Positions 1 to 7,686 are shown, numbered from the stretch's first letter. The stretch is 16,364 nt of DNA from Clostridiales bacterium (GCA_022777455.1 JALFGI010000146.1:1-16364); one strand, 5' to 3'. Notes: generated by a model from the sequence alone, not told the origin. Numbers and translations: made by a program.

Positions 1-717
1 TCCTTTGAAGTCACCGACGAAAAAGGGCAGAAGCAAATTATCCGGGACCTGAACCTGGACGTGGACGAGGGCAAATTCGTGGTGATCACCGGACCCAACG
101 GCAGCGGCAAGTCCACCCTGGCCAAGCTGATTGCGGGCATCGAAAAGCCCACCGGCGGTCAGATTTTCTTCGACGGTCAGGATATTACCGGGTTTTCCAT
201 CACCGACCGGGCCAACCTGGGCATCAGCTTTGCCCTGCAGCAGCCTGTGCGCTTCAAGGGTATCACTGTGCTGGACCTGCTGCGGCTGGCCGCCAAGAAG
301 CGGCTGAGCGTGGGGGAGGCCTGTACCTACCTTTCCGAGGTGGGCCTGTGCGCGAAAGATTATGTTAACCGTGAAGTCAACGCATCCCTCTCCGGCGGCG
401 AGCTGAAGCGGATCGAAATTGCAACTGTGCTGGCCCGGAGCACCCGGCTGTCCATTTTCGACGAGCCGGAGGCGGGCATAGACCTGTGGAGCTTCCAGAG
501 CCTGATCAAGGTTTTCCGCCACATGCGGGACACCATCCACGGCTCCATCCTCATCATCTCCCACCAGGAGCGGATTCTGGACATTGCCGACGAAATCGTG
601 GTGCTGGACCAGGGTGGCATCCGCAGCCGGGGAACCAAGGAAGAGATCATGCCGGAGCTGATGCGCAGCGCCGACGTGGCGAGAAGCTGCTCAAGAATCG
701 AAGAAGGGGGCGTGTAA
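1..717 (+). CDS. sufC: SufC-like ABC ATPase of Fe-S cluster assembly (5' partial)
   Basis: This is the cytosolic ABC ATPase that powers an Fe-S cluster scaffold. The reading frame is open from base 1, so the true start lies just left of the window; by comparison with the family only about ten residues should be missing. Visible motifs in the 238 residues present are Walker A (GPNGSGKST, window residues 31-39), the ABC signature SLSGGELKR, Walker B with the distinctive FDEPEAGID, and the H-loop SHQE. There is no transmembrane segment. The FDEPEAGID version and the single short SufB/D-like partner fit the minimal SUF (SufBC/SMS) type seen in archaea and anaerobic Clostridia rather than the E. 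coli SufABCDSE operon. The stop is two bases upstream of the next start, implying translational coupling. A transporter ATPase is the alternative, but it is unlikely given the partner. Confidence 0.9.
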   Translation, partial: SFEVTDEKGQKQIIRDLNLDVDEGKFVVITGPNGSGKSTLAKLIAGIEKPTGGQIFFDGQDITGFSITDRANLGISFALQQPVRFKGITVLDLLRLAAKKRLSVGEACTYLSEVGLCAKDYVNREVNASLSGGELKRIEIATVLARSTRLSIFDEPEAGIDLWSFQSLIKVFRHMRDTIHGSILIISHQERILDIADEIVVLDQGGIRSRGTKEEIMPELMRSADVARSCSRIEEGGV

Positions 718-719
718 CC

Positions 720-1643
720 ATGGCATTGGATGAAATTCAGATTCGGCTGCTGCAGGAGATTGCCGACCTGCACACCGTCCCCGAAGGAGCCTATAACATC
801 CGCTCCAACAGCGCCCTGGCCGGCAGAAACACCACTGCCAACATTGACATTGTCTCCAAGCCCGACGGCTCCGGCATTGACATTCACATCAAGCCCGGCA
901 CCAAAAAAGAGAGCGTTCACATCCCCGTGGTGCTCTCCGAGAGCGGCCTGAAGGAGACGGTTTACAACGATTTTTACATCGGTGAGGATTCCGACGTGGT
1001 GATCGTGGCGGGCTGCGGCATTCACAACTGCGGCGTGCAGGATTCCCAGCACGACGGCGTTCACCGTTTCTTCGTGGGCAAAAACGCCAAGGTGAAATAT
1101 GTGGAAAAACACTATGGCGAGGGTGACGGCGACGGTAAGCGTATCCTCAACCCCGTCACCGAGGTGACCATGGAGGAGGGCAGTTCCATGGAGATGGAAA
1201 TGGTGCAGATCAAGGGCGTGGACTCCACCGTCCGCACCACCCGCGCCACGTTAGCGGCGGATGCCTCCCTGGTGGTCCGGGAGCGGCTGATGACCCACGG
1301 AAACCAGTGGGCCGAGAGCATCTACACCACGGAGCTCAACGGCGACGGCGCCCGGGCAGACGTGGTTTCCCGCAGCGTGGCCAAGGACCATTCCTATCAG
1401 AAGTTTGACTCCCGCATCACCGGCAACGCCGCCTGCACCGGCCACACCGAGTGCGACGCCATCATCATGGGAGATGCCCGGATTCTGGCCGTGCCCCAGC
1501 TGGAGGCCAACAACATCGACGCTGCTCTGATCCACGAGGCTGCCATTGGCAAGATCGCCGGCGAGCAGATCATCAAGCTGATGACCTTAGGGCTCACCGA
1601 GCAGGAGGCCGAGGAGCAGATCGTCAACGGATTCCTGAAATAA
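720..1643 (+). CDS. sufB: SufB/SufD-like Fe-S scaffold protein, short minimal-SUF form
   Basis: This 307-residue protein is the scaffold partner of the preceding SufC-like ATPase. The ATG at 720 follows the sufC stop by two bases and is preceded by AAGGGGG inside the sufC end. The C-terminal half has the SufBD beta-helix core. TECDAIIMG puts Cys245 where the essential E. coli SufB cysteine (C405) lies, and LIHEA puts His272-Glu273 where the conserved SufB glutamate (E434) lies; these alignments are by eye. At about 307 residues it is much shorter than SufB (about 470-495) or SufD (about 420). It lacks most of the N-terminal region, as expected for SmsB-type proteins. No SufD, SufS, SufU or SufE gene follows, because a terminator comes directly after. 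Whether it works as a homodimer is inference. Confidence 0.88.
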   Translation: MALDEIQIRLLQEIADLHTVPEGAYNIRSNSALAGRNTTANIDIVSKPDGSGIDIHIKPGTKKESVHIPVVLSESGLKETVYNDFYIGEDSDVVIVAGCGIHNCGVQDSQHDGVHRFFVGKNAKVKYVEKHYGEGDGDGKRILNPVTEVTMEEGSSMEMEMVQIKGVDSTVRTTRATLAADASLVVRERLMTHGNQWAESIYTTELNGDGARADVVSRSVAKDHSYQKFDSRITGNAACTGHTECDAIIMGDARILAVPQLEANNIDAALIHEAAIGKIAGEQIIKLMTLGLTEQEAEEQIVNGFLK

Positions 1644-1650
1644 AGCTTTT

Positions 1651-1682
1651 GGGCTGCTTCCCTTCGGAAGCAGCCCTTTTTT
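1651..1682 (+). terminator. Intrinsic terminator of the sufCB operon
   Basis: A perfect 11-bp stem, GGGCTGCTTCC (1651-1661) with GGAAGCAGCCC (1666-1676), has a CTTC loop and is followed directly by six T. It lies eight bases after the SufB-like stop codon, so it ends the minimal SUF operon. Confidence 0.92.
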
Positions 1683-1710
1683 CATTTTTACGTACCGGAA
1701 CCGGCGTACT

Positions 1711-1856
1711 CCTTGGCTCTCCCTTTGGGAGAGCTGTCAGCCGAACAGGCTGACTGAGAGGGTTCTGCATTGGAGAATTAGGAGCGTCTTATTGGGTGCG
1801 GTACCCTCTCAGTCTGCCCCTATGGGGCAGACAGCTCCCCATAGGGGGAGCCAAGG
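1711..1856. repeat. Family A structured palindromic repeat, copy 1
   Basis: This is a MITE-like element with outer ends CCTTGG/CCAAGG (1711-1716 and 1851-1856). Inside are four perfect or near-perfect hairpins: GCTCTCCC/GGGAGAGC (1716-1723, 1727-1734), GTCAGCC/GGCTGAC (1736-1742, 1748-1754), GTCTGCCCC/GGGGCAGAC (1812-1820, 1824-1832) and GCTCCCC/GGGGAGC (1834-1840, 1845-1851). A long-range stem joins TGAGAGGG (1755-1762) to CCCTCTCA (1804-1811) around a 41-base linker. The second copy at 8116 shares the arms almost exactly. It contains no protein-coding gene; short open frames across it are by-products. Confidence 0.85.
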
Positions 1857-1873
1857 GAACTGTCTAACCCGCC

Positions 1874-1885
1874 AAATTACAATTT
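1874..1885 (-). repeat. Flanking dodecamer AAATTGTAATTT, right side of repeat A copy 1
   Basis: It reads AAATTACAATTT on the plus strand, 17 bases outside the right end of the family A element, and is preceded by GCC as at 8286. No matching copy is seen on the left side of this element, where the sufCB terminator lies. It is one of six copies in the window. Confidence 0.7.
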
Positions 1886-1964
1886 ACCGAATTGCCTGCT
1901 CATACCAAAAGGCACAAAATTTTATTGTTTTCTTCCGAATTTTTCCACATGATTTACAAGACGA

Positions 1965-1993
1965 TTGCAATTTAAAGTTGCTCATGATAGAAT
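1965..1993 (+). promoter_or_regulatory. Sigma-A promoter for the araBD-like operon
   Basis: TTGCAA (1965-1970), an exact 17-base spacer and TAGAAT (1988-1993) preceded by TGA, giving an extended -10. The region just upstream (1915-1945) is rich in A/T and could act as an UP element. The start of transcription should be near 2000, leaving a leader of about 65 bases. I found no convincing operator palindrome over the promoter. Confidence 0.8.
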
Positions 1994-2065
1994 GAAGCCG
2001 TATATTGAAATCAAACGGCAGCAGAATGAACGTCTCTGTTCCAATTTTACTAAAGGAGAATGACT

Positions 2066-3625
2066 ATGGATTTCAAAACCACCGCCCTGGGCATTGAGCT
2101 GGGCTCCACCCGGATCAAGGCAGTGCTCATCGACGAAAACCACATTCCCATCGCCTCCGGCTCCCACGAATGGGAGAACCAGCTGGTGGACGGTATCTGG
2201 ACCTATTCCATGGAGGCCGTCACCGCCGGTATTCAGGACTGCTACCGGGAGCTGAAAAAGGACGTTGCCGAAAAGTTCGGCGAGACACTCACCCAGGTGG
2301 GCGCCATCGGCGTTTCCGCCATGATGCACGGCTACCTTCCCTTTGACAAGGACGGCAACCAGCTGGCAAGCTTCCGCACCTGGAGAAACACCATCACCGG
2401 CGAGGCTGCCGAAAAGCTGTCCGCCGCCCTGAACTTCAACATTCCCCAGCGCTGGAGCATTGCCCATCTGTACCAGGCCATTCTGAACAAGGAAGACCAT
2501 GTGGGAAACATCGCCTTCCTCACCACCCTGGCAGGCTACATCCACTACCTGCTCACCGGAGAAAAGGTGATGGGCATCGGCGAGGCCTCCGGTATGTTCC
2601 CCATTGATTCTGCCAAGCTGGACTATGACCAGGCCATGGTGGAGAAATTCGATTCCATGAGCGGCAGAAATTGGAAGCTGCGGGATATCCTGCCCAAGGT
2701 CCTGGTAGCCGGCGAGAGCGGCGGCGTGCTCACCGAAAGCGGCGCCAAGTTCCTGGATCCTGCCGGCGATCTGCTTCCCGGCATTCCCGTGGCCCCTTGT
2801 GAGGGCGATGCGGGCACCGGCATGGCAGCCACCAACTCCGTGCGGGAGCGCACCGGCAATGTCTCCGCCGGTACCTCCGACTTTGCCATGCTGGTTACGG
2901 ACCACCCCTTGGGTGTCCACCGGGAGATCGACATGGTCACCACCCCCGCCGGTGCACCTGTGGCCATGGTCCACTGCAACAACTGCACCTCCGACATCAA
3001 CGCCTGGGTGAACCTGCTGAGTGAATTTGCTTCCTTCATCGGTGCCCCTCAGGACAAGGGGCAGCTCTTCACCATGCTCTTCCGCAAGGCCCTGGAAGGG
3101 GATGCGGACTGCGGCGGCCTGCTGAGCTACAATTACTTCTCCGGTGAGGGCGTCACCGATCTGGACGAAGGCCGTCCCGTCTTCGCCCGTACCCCCAACG
3201 CCAGCTTCACCCTGGCCAATTTCATGCGCACCCACATCCTGTCCGCTCTGGCCACGCTGAAAATCGGTCTGGACATTCTGACGGGAGAGGAAAATGTACA
3301 GGTGGACAAGCTCTATGGCCACGGCGGCTTCTTCAAGACGCCCGGCGTGGGCCAGCGGATGCTCTCCGCCGCCATCGGCGCCCCGGTGAGCTGCATGGAA
3401 ACCGCCGGTGAGGGCGGCCCCTACGGTATGGCTCTGCTTGCTGCCTACATGGTGCGCAAGGACGAAGGCGAAACCCTGGCGGACTATCTGGACAACAAGG
3501 TATTTGCCGGCGCCGCCGCCACCACCCTGATGGCGGACCAGGCGGATATTGATGGCTTCAACGATTTTCTGGAGCGCTACCTGCGGGCGTTCCCCATGGA
3601 AAAAGCGGCAGTGGAGGGCCTGTAA
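2066..3625 (+). CDS. araB: FGGY-family carbohydrate kinase, probable L-ribulokinase
   Basis: This 519-residue cytosolic kinase is predicted to phosphorylate L-ribulose to L-ribulose 5-phosphate with ATP. The start at 2066 is chosen because AAAGGAG (2052-2058) sits seven bases before it; an in-frame ATG at 2060 is too close to that site. FGGY features are the N-terminal phosphate-binding loop [20 protein letters not shown], the catalytic aspartate in CEGDAGTG (Asp248), and the ATP-binding [10 protein letters not shown]. The protein strongly resembles the FGGY kinase encoded beside araD in Bacteroides, which differs from E. coli AraB. The araD gene begins two bases after its stop, which supports ribulokinase over xylulokinase. 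The substrate is inferred from context; L-xylulose or another ketose cannot be excluded. No araA isomerase or transporter is in the window. Confidence 0.85.
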   Translation: MDFKTTALGIELGSTRIKAVLIDENHIPIASGSHEWENQLVDGIWTYSMEAVTAGIQDCYRELKKDVAEKFGETLTQVGAIGVSAMMHGYLPFDKDGNQLASFRTWRNTITGEAAEKLSAALNFNIPQRWSIAHLYQAILNKEDHVGNIAFLTTLAGYIHYLLTGEKVMGIGEASGMFPIDSAKLDYDQAMVEKFDSMSGRNWKLRDILPKVLVAGESGGVLTESGAKFLDPAGDLLPGIPVAPCEGDAGTGMAATNSVRERTGNVSAGTSDFAMLVTDHPLGVHREIDMVTTPAGAPVAMVHCNNCTSDINAWVNLLSEFASFIGAPQDKGQLFTMLFRKALEGDADCGGLLSYNYFSGEGVTDLDEGRPVFARTPNASFTLANFMRTHILSALATLKIGLDILTGEENVQVDKLYGHGGFFKTPGVGQRMLSAAIGAPVSCMETAGEGGPYGMALLAAYMVRKDEGETLADYLDNKVFAGAAATTLMADQADIDGFNDFLERYLRAFPMEKAAVEGL

Positions 3626-3627
3626 TC

Positions 3628-4326
3628 ATGCTGGAAAAACTGAAAGAGGAAGTATATCTTGCCAATATGGAGCTGCCCAAACGGGGGCTGGTCACCTATA
3701 CCTGGGGCAATGTCTCCGGCATCGACCGGGAGAAGGGCTTGTTTGTCATCAAGCCCAGCGGCGTGGATTACGATAAGCTTACCCCCGGCGACATGGTGGT
3801 TATGGACCTGCAGGGCAACAAGGTGGAGGGCGAGCTGAATCCCTCCTCCGACACCAAGACCCACATGGTGCTCTACAACGCCTTCCCCAAGGTGGGCGGT
3901 ATCGTCCATACCCACAGCCCCTATGCTGTCGCCTGGGCGCAGGCCGGTGAAGATCTGCCCTGCTACGGCACCACCCATGCCGACTATTTCTACGGCAGCA
4001 TCCCCTGCGCCCGCCACCTGACCCAGGAAGAGCTGGACGAGGATTACGAGCGGAACACCGGCGTCACCATTGTGGAGACCTTCAAAGAGCGGGGACTGGA
4101 CCCCAAGGCTGTCCCCGCGGTGCTGTGCTTCAGCCACGGCCCCTTCACCTGGGGCAAGGACCCGGCCCAGGCGGTGTATCACAGCGTGGTGCTGGAGGAG
4201 TGCGCCAAGATGGGTATCTTCACCAGGATGGTGAATCCCAACGCCGCCCCCGCCCCTCAGAGAATGCAGGATAAGCATTACATGAGAAAGCACGGCCCCA
4301 ACGCCTATTACGGGCAGAAAAAGTAA
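3628..4326 (+). CDS. araD: L-ribulose-5-phosphate 4-epimerase
   Basis: This 232-residue class II aldolase-fold enzyme converts L-ribulose 5-phosphate to D-xylulose 5-phosphate, feeding the pentose phosphate pathway; E. coli AraD is 231 residues. Zinc ligands are visible as Asp75 (SSDTKTH), His94 and His96 (HTHSPYA) and His170 (SHGPF). Asp119 and the penultimate-region Tyr228 match the catalytic aspartate and tyrosine of E. coli AraD with a one-residue offset. GNVSG and the KPSG substrate phosphate-binding motifs are also present. It starts two bases after the kinase stop, with GGAGG inside the kinase end as ribosome binding site, so the two are translationally coupled. It is followed by a hairpin terminator at 4334. 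Fuculose-phosphate aldolase is the related alternative, but the pattern is epimerase-like throughout. Confidence 0.95.
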   Translation: MLEKLKEEVYLANMELPKRGLVTYTWGNVSGIDREKGLFVIKPSGVDYDKLTPGDMVVMDLQGNKVEGELNPSSDTKTHMVLYNAFPKVGGIVHTHSPYAVAWAQAGEDLPCYGTTHADYFYGSIPCARHLTQEELDEDYERNTGVTIVETFKERGLDPKAVPAVLCFSHGPFTWGKDPAQAVYHSVVLEECAKMGIFTRMVNPNAAPAPQRMQDKHYMRKHGPNAYYGQKK

Positions 4327-4333
4327 AAAATCA

Positions 4334-4363
4334 CCTCCGGCATCCCAAAACGGGTGCCGGAGG
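4334..4363. terminator. Bidirectional terminator between araD and the yfbR-like operon
   Basis: The arms CCTCCGGCATCCC (4334-4346) and GGGTGCCGGAGG (4352-4363) pair with one bulged T around AAAAC. On the minus strand the stem is followed by a run of six T (plus-strand A-run at 4325-4330), the better signal, which serves the operon ending at 4606. On the plus strand only CTTATT follows. Convergent genes share it. Confidence 0.75.
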
Positions 4364-4389
4364 CTTATTGTATGCTGCAATGCCAATCG

Positions 4390-4530
4390 TTGCATATCGA
4401 TTGCAAACGAAGTGCGCAAATATCGATGCCGGAGGCAATATCGACTTTTGCCCCTTGGCGAAAGATATCGATATTCGCTGCGCGATCGATAGATGCTGCG
4501 CATTCGATATGCTGCACACGATATGCGCTG
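4390..4530. repeat. ATCGAT-rich block in the convergent gap
   Basis: The sequence ATCGAT occurs four times within 95 bases (4396, 4422, 4467, 4485). Related CGATAT or ATATCGA cores lie at 4437, 4505 and 4519, mixed with TGCGC, GCTGCG and GCATAT pieces. Pairs such as TATCGAT (4466-4472) and ATCGATA (4485-4491) can fold. The base content is clearly more A/T-rich than the surrounding genes. I see no gene or promoter in it; open frames running through are shadows. It resembles a degenerate palindrome-rich intergenic repeat, but I cannot name the family. Confidence 0.55.
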
Positions 4531-4590
4531 CCGCGCATGGGAGATTATCATTGCTCCAACCCGCCAAACAAAATCCAGGAACCTGGCGAA

Positions 4591-4602
4591 GGCACATGTG
4601 CC
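4591..4602. repeat. 12-bp perfect palindrome next to the yfbR-like stop
   Basis: GGCACATGTGCC is a perfect dyad three bases beyond the stop codon of the minus-strand deoxynucleotidase gene. It could be a transcript-end hairpin or a protein-binding dyad; nothing else distinguishes it. Confidence 0.35.
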
Positions 4603-4605
4603 GGT

Positions 4606-5181
4606 CTACAGCTGATCCAGATTCAGGCTGAAAGCGGGGAGGCAGTTTTCAATGAACCAGTCCATTTCCTCCCGGCCCATGGTTTTCAGAGCCTGCATGG
4701 TCACGGCGGCGGCGGAGTCGAACTCAGTGTTGCCGGCTTTCTGCTCCTCCACGCATTTGATGTAGGCGGAGAGCTTGTCCGCTCCCTTGACGATGGGAGC
4801 CACCTCCTCGTCATCCTCCAGAACCAAGTGCTCATAGCTGCTGCGGAGCTCCTGGGGCAGCATGTCCAGCAGCCGGTTTCCGGCAATGCGCTCCACCTGC
4901 TTGTAAGCATCCTTGATGCTCGGGTTGTAGTATTTGATGGGGGTGGGCAAATCGCCGGTGAGGATTTCGGAGGCGTCATGGTACAGCGCCGCCACGGCGC
5001 ACCGATCCGGGTCCGGGGTGGGCAGGTGGAGAATGTCCCGGCGGATCAGGGCCAGGGCGTGGGCCAGCACCGCCGCCTGATGGCTGTGCTCCTGAATGTT
5101 TTCCGAAAAGGTGTTGCGCATCAGACCCCAGCGGGTGATGTAGCGCATCCGGCCCAGAAGGGCGTAAAATTCATTGGCCAT
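4606..5181 (-). CDS. yfbR: YfbR-type HD-domain 5'-deoxynucleotidase
   Basis: This 191-residue cytosolic metal-dependent phosphohydrolase is predicted to remove the 5' phosphate from deoxyribonucleoside monophosphates. E. coli YfbR is 199 residues and the match is strong end to end. HD-domain metal ligands are visible as His32 (EHSHQ), His68-Asp69 (YHDASE) and Asp135 (KGADKLSAY). TGDLPTPIKY and the Arg17-Trp18 pair, which matches the E. coli residue selecting deoxyribose, are conserved. Its ATG lies inside the preceding HAD gene, an 11-base overlap, so it is the last gene of the dnaD-dnaI operon. It is followed by the shared terminator at 4334-4363. Its place behind replication loader genes suggests dNTP pool balance, which is inference. 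Confidence 0.93.
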   Translation of the reverse strand: MANEFYALLGRMRYITRWGLMRNTFSENIQEHSHQAAVLAHALALIRRDILHLPTPDPDRCAVAALYHDASEILTGDLPTPIKYYNPSIKDAYKQVERIAGNRLLDMLPQELRSSYEHLVLEDDEEVAPIVKGADKLSAYIKCVEEQKAGNTEFDSAAAVTMQALKTMGREEMDWFIENCLPAFSLNLDQL

Positions 5182-5821
5182 TGATTTCCATTTCCTTCAT
5201 CATGTTTTCCAGAGCTTCTGCCAGATGCCGGGAATCGGCGCAGAAGTGGGTTCCGCCGGCAGCGCGAATCTCTTCCTCGTTCCGAAAGCCCCAGAGTACA
5301 CTGAGGCAGCTTACTCCCGCATTTTGGGCGGTGCGCACATCCACCTCGCTGTCACCCACGTAGATGCAGCGGTCCACCCCGATTTGCTTCATGCCGTGAC
5401 AAACCATGTCCGGCGCGGGCTTGCGGGGGCAGCCGGGAATCTCACCCTGGGCGTAGATGCCGGGGAAATACCGGGCGCAGAGCGTTTTGGTGGCCTTGTC
5501 CGGCTTGTTGGAGATGATGGCCAGGGGGCAGCGCTGCCTCAGCTGGGCCAGAGCCTCCGGGATGCCGGGGTAGGGGACGGTTTTGATCTGGCAGTGCTCC
5601 CGGTAGTAGGACTGGAACACTTCCAGAGGTTTTTCCCAATCCGCCCCCTGAGGAACGGCGCGGCGCAGCAGATTCCCCGCGCCGTTGCCCACAAACCGGC
5701 GGATCTCCTCCCGGGTGCGTTGGGGGTAGCCGAACTGAGCCAGGGTGTGGTTTACGGCGTCCATCAGGTCGTCCAGGGTATCCAACAGGGTGCCGTCCAG
5801 ATCGAATAAAATACCGGTCAT
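5171..5821 (-). CDS. HAD-superfamily phosphatase, phosphoglycolate phosphatase-like
   Basis: This 216-residue HAD hydrolase has a C1 helical cap. Motif I is DLDGTLLDT with nucleophile Asp7 and acid Asp9; motif II is the serine of IISNKP (Ser104); motif III is Lys134 in RKPAP; motif IV is GDSEVD with Asp157 and Asp161. This layout is typical of Gph/PpaX-like phosphatases of about 215-225 residues. Motifs alone do not fix the substrate: 2-phosphoglycolate, pyrophosphate and nucleotide monophosphates are all possible. Its ATG overlaps the stop of the helicase loader gene (ATGA at 5818-5821) and its 3' end overlaps yfbR by 11 bases. Sitting next to a deoxynucleotidase, it could serve repair of phosphoglycolate-terminated DNA damage or nucleotide turnover, but this is inference. 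Confidence 0.85.
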   Translation of the reverse strand: MTGILFDLDGTLLDTLDDLMDAVNHTLAQFGYPQRTREEIRRFVGNGAGNLLRRAVPQGADWEKPLEVFQSYYREHCQIKTVPYPGIPEALAQLRQRCPLAIISNKPDKATKTLCARYFPGIYAQGEIPGCPRKPAPDMVCHGMKQIGVDRCIYVGDSEVDVRTAQNAGVSCLSVLWGFRNEEEIRAAGGTHFCADSRHLAEALENMMKEMEINGQ

Positions 5822-6804
5822 ACCATCCCTCGATTCTTCATTACCCGGATGTCCTCGCCCACAAAGGTCAGGCGGCTGAAGCTTCCGTGGAGCCGGGAGG
5901 CAATCTGGGGGGAGTAACGCCGGGAGATTTCGTCTACATTCAGATTGGTGGAGACCACCATGGGTTTGTTGTACAGAATCCGGTCGTTGAGCAGCCCGTA
6001 GAGGGCGGCGGTGACGAACTGACCGGGCATCTCCGTGCCCAGGTCATCCAGAATCAGCAGGTCGCAGTCGGTGTATTTCCGGGATTCCTTCCGGGCTTCC
6101 TCACTGCCGCCGAATTTGGCCTGCTCCAGATTGGCGAACAGGTGCCCGGCGGTTTCGTATACCACGCTGTAGCCCTTGTCCGCCACCGCCCGGGCGATGC
6201 AGGCGGACAGGAAGGTCTTGCCCAGCCCGGTGCCGCCGACGAACAGCAGATTCCCGGAATTGGGGGAGAAGGTCATGGCGTACCGGCGGCAATTCTGGAA
6301 ATTCCGCTCCATGATGGTCCGGGGGCTGGCCCCGTATTTGGAATCGGTGTAGTCGGAGTAGTAGTCCAGCCGGAACTGGGAGAAGCTCTCCTTTCCGCCG
6401 GTGAGGATGGAAACCTCCTTCTTCTGCTCCTGGCGGCAAAGCTCCGACAGACACTCGCACATATTGGAGCCTAAGTAGCCGGTGCCGCCGCAAACCTCAC
6501 AGATGGGGCTCTCATCCAGATACCCTTCCTCGAAATTCTCAAAAATCAGCAGGGCTCTCTCCTGCTGCAGCTCCAGATTCTGCCGCCGGGCCTGCTCCAG
6601 AAGCTCCCGGCCGTCGCTTCCTTGCAGGAAGGCCGCCTGGGCTGCCTGGGCCATGGTGCGGCGCAGGAGGATGTCGATTTCCTTGATCCGGGGGACCTTG
6701 GCGTAAGCCTGGGCCAAATGCTGGCGGTTTTCGGATTCCCGGTCCTCTTTTGCCTGGGCCAGCCGGTTTCTCGCCCGCTGAACCACTTCATTGCTGTATG
6801 CCAT
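5818..6804 (-). CDS. DnaI/DnaC-like AAA+ replicative helicase loader
   Basis: This 328-residue protein is predicted to load the replicative helicase. In order it shows an N-terminal helical region (1-95), a Cys-rich zinc-binding element with Cys102, Cys105, Cys116 and Cys118 (CxxC ... CxC), then an AAA+ domain. The AAA+ domain has Walker A GGTGLGKT (190-197), Walker B LLILDDLGTE (Asp253, Asp254), sensor 1 STN (285-287) and a probable arginine finger in SRL (304). The zinc element followed by AAA+ is the arrangement of Bacillus DnaI. IS21-type IstB ATPases share the AAA+ fold but lack this N-terminal zinc module, and no transposase is nearby. It begins three bases after the DnaD-like stop, with AGGAGGG (6811-6817) as its ribosome binding site, and overlaps the HAD gene by ATGA. 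Confidence 0.9.
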   Translation of the reverse strand: MAYSNEVVQRARNRLAQAKEDRESENRQHLAQAYAKVPRIKEIDILLRRTMAQAAQAAFLQGSDGRELLEQARRQNLELQQERALLIFENFEEGYLDESPICEVCGGTGYLGSNMCECLSELCRQEQKKEVSILTGGKESFSQFRLDYYSDYTDSKYGASPRTIMERNFQNCRRYAMTFSPNSGNLLFVGGTGLGKTFLSACIARAVADKGYSVVYETAGHLFANLEQAKFGGSEEARKESRKYTDCDLLILDDLGTEMPGQFVTAALYGLLNDRILYNKPMVVSTNLNVDEISRRYSPQIASRLHGSFSRLTFVGEDIRVMKNRGMV

Positions 6805-6807
6805 TGG

Positions 6808-7686
6808 TTATCCCTCCTGTAGCACGCGTCGGATGGCTTCCAGTTCCGCTTCGCCCAGCTGGCCGGAGGCTCCCTTGGGGGGCTGTTTGGTATCCCCCTG
6901 ACGAACGGCCTCCACCGTGGTCAGGCCTTCCTGGGCCCAGCGCTGGAGAATTTTGTTCATGTAGGCCCAGTTCAGTCCGCCGGTGTTCAGGCAGGTGCGC
7001 TCATAGGCCATGGAGATCACGCCGTCCTCCAGCCCCAGGTCCAGCCAGCCCTGGACATATTTTTCCTCTCCCGGGGTCAGGAATCTGCCCCGGATCTGCA
7101 GAAGCTCCATGATCTGGTGGAGTCTGGAATTGCGGAAGTTCTGATTCTGGATATAGGCGGAGGCTTCCTCCACCGTGTCGATGCCGTTTTCCGCCCAGCG
7201 GTAGGCTTCCTTTTCAATGGAGCGCAGGCTGGGAGTACGGCTGGAGCCCCGCTGCCGGGCACGGCCGCAGCAGAAGCTCACCAGAAGCTGGATCACATCG
7301 GCGCTCAGACCCAGATAGTGGGTCAGCCCCAGAATCACCTTCAGATCCTCGGTGTACAGCTTTTTTCCCAGCATCCGCTGGATCTCCTGGTAAAGGCCCC
7401 GGAAGGATTCCTCGTGCTCCATGGCATCCAGCACGTCCGTCTCGGTATAGGCGGGACGCTCCCCCTGGGGAATGATGCTTCTGCGCTCCTCCGGCCAGAG
7501 CCCCAGCTGGCGCAGGGTGGCCGTGGCCACCGAAAGCCGGGAAGGGCTGAGGCGCAGGGCCTGCTCTGCATCCTCCGGCGCATTGCCGCTGGAAATGAAT
7601 ATGTACAGCAGTGCCGCGTCGGGGCTGGCTGCCCCCAGGAGCTTTCGCACGCTGATTTCGTCAATTTTTACCGCTTCCGCTGTCAT
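6808..7686 (-). CDS. DnaD-domain primosomal protein
   Basis: This 292-residue protein is likely a replication initiation factor acting with the helicase loader downstream. An N-terminal winged-helix-like region (about 7-90) is followed by two DnaD/DDBH2-type helical domains. The first, about 95-175, ends in YRWAENGIDTVEEA; the second, about 203-262, carries the hallmark YxxxIxxxW (Tyr242 to Trp250, in YMNKILQRW). The ATG at 7686 is chosen because GAGGGAGA lies just upstream and the strong promoter at 7753-7781 sits about 70 bases above. The same frame stays open up to 8067, but that extension would cover the promoter and reads as low-complexity sequence. Two DnaD domains make it longer than B. 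subtilis DnaD (232 residues). Confidence 0.85.
   Translation of the reverse strand: MTAEAVKIDEISVRKLLGAASPDAALLYIFISSGNAPEDAEQALRLSPSRLSVATATLRQLGLWPEERRSIIPQGERPAYTETDVLDAMEHEESFRGLYQEIQRMLGKKLYTEDLKVILGLTHYLGLSADVIQLLVSFCCGRARQRGSSRTPSLRSIEKEAYRWAENGIDTVEEASAYIQNQNFRNSRLHQIMELLQIRGRFLTPGEEKYVQGWLDLGLEDGVISMAYERTCLNTGGLNWAYMNKILQRWAQEGLTTVEAVRQGDTKQPPKGASGQLGEAELEAIRRVLQEG

Noticed and set aside
1941..1950. A DnaA-box-like TTTTCCACA in the araBD promoter region
   Set aside because: It is a single imperfect match with no cluster, and the genes around it are not origin-linked.
1982..3322. A 446-codon open frame on the minus strand opposite the FGGY kinase
   Set aside because: It is rich in His, Gly and Val with no recognisable domain. 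It arises from the codon bias of the real kinase gene on the plus strand, which has promoter, ribosome binding site and family motifs.
5818..6804. IstB-type transposition ATPase as identity of the AAA+ protein
   Set aside because: There is no IstA transposase or IS ends. The N-terminal zinc element and the adjacent DnaD-domain gene fit a helicase loader.
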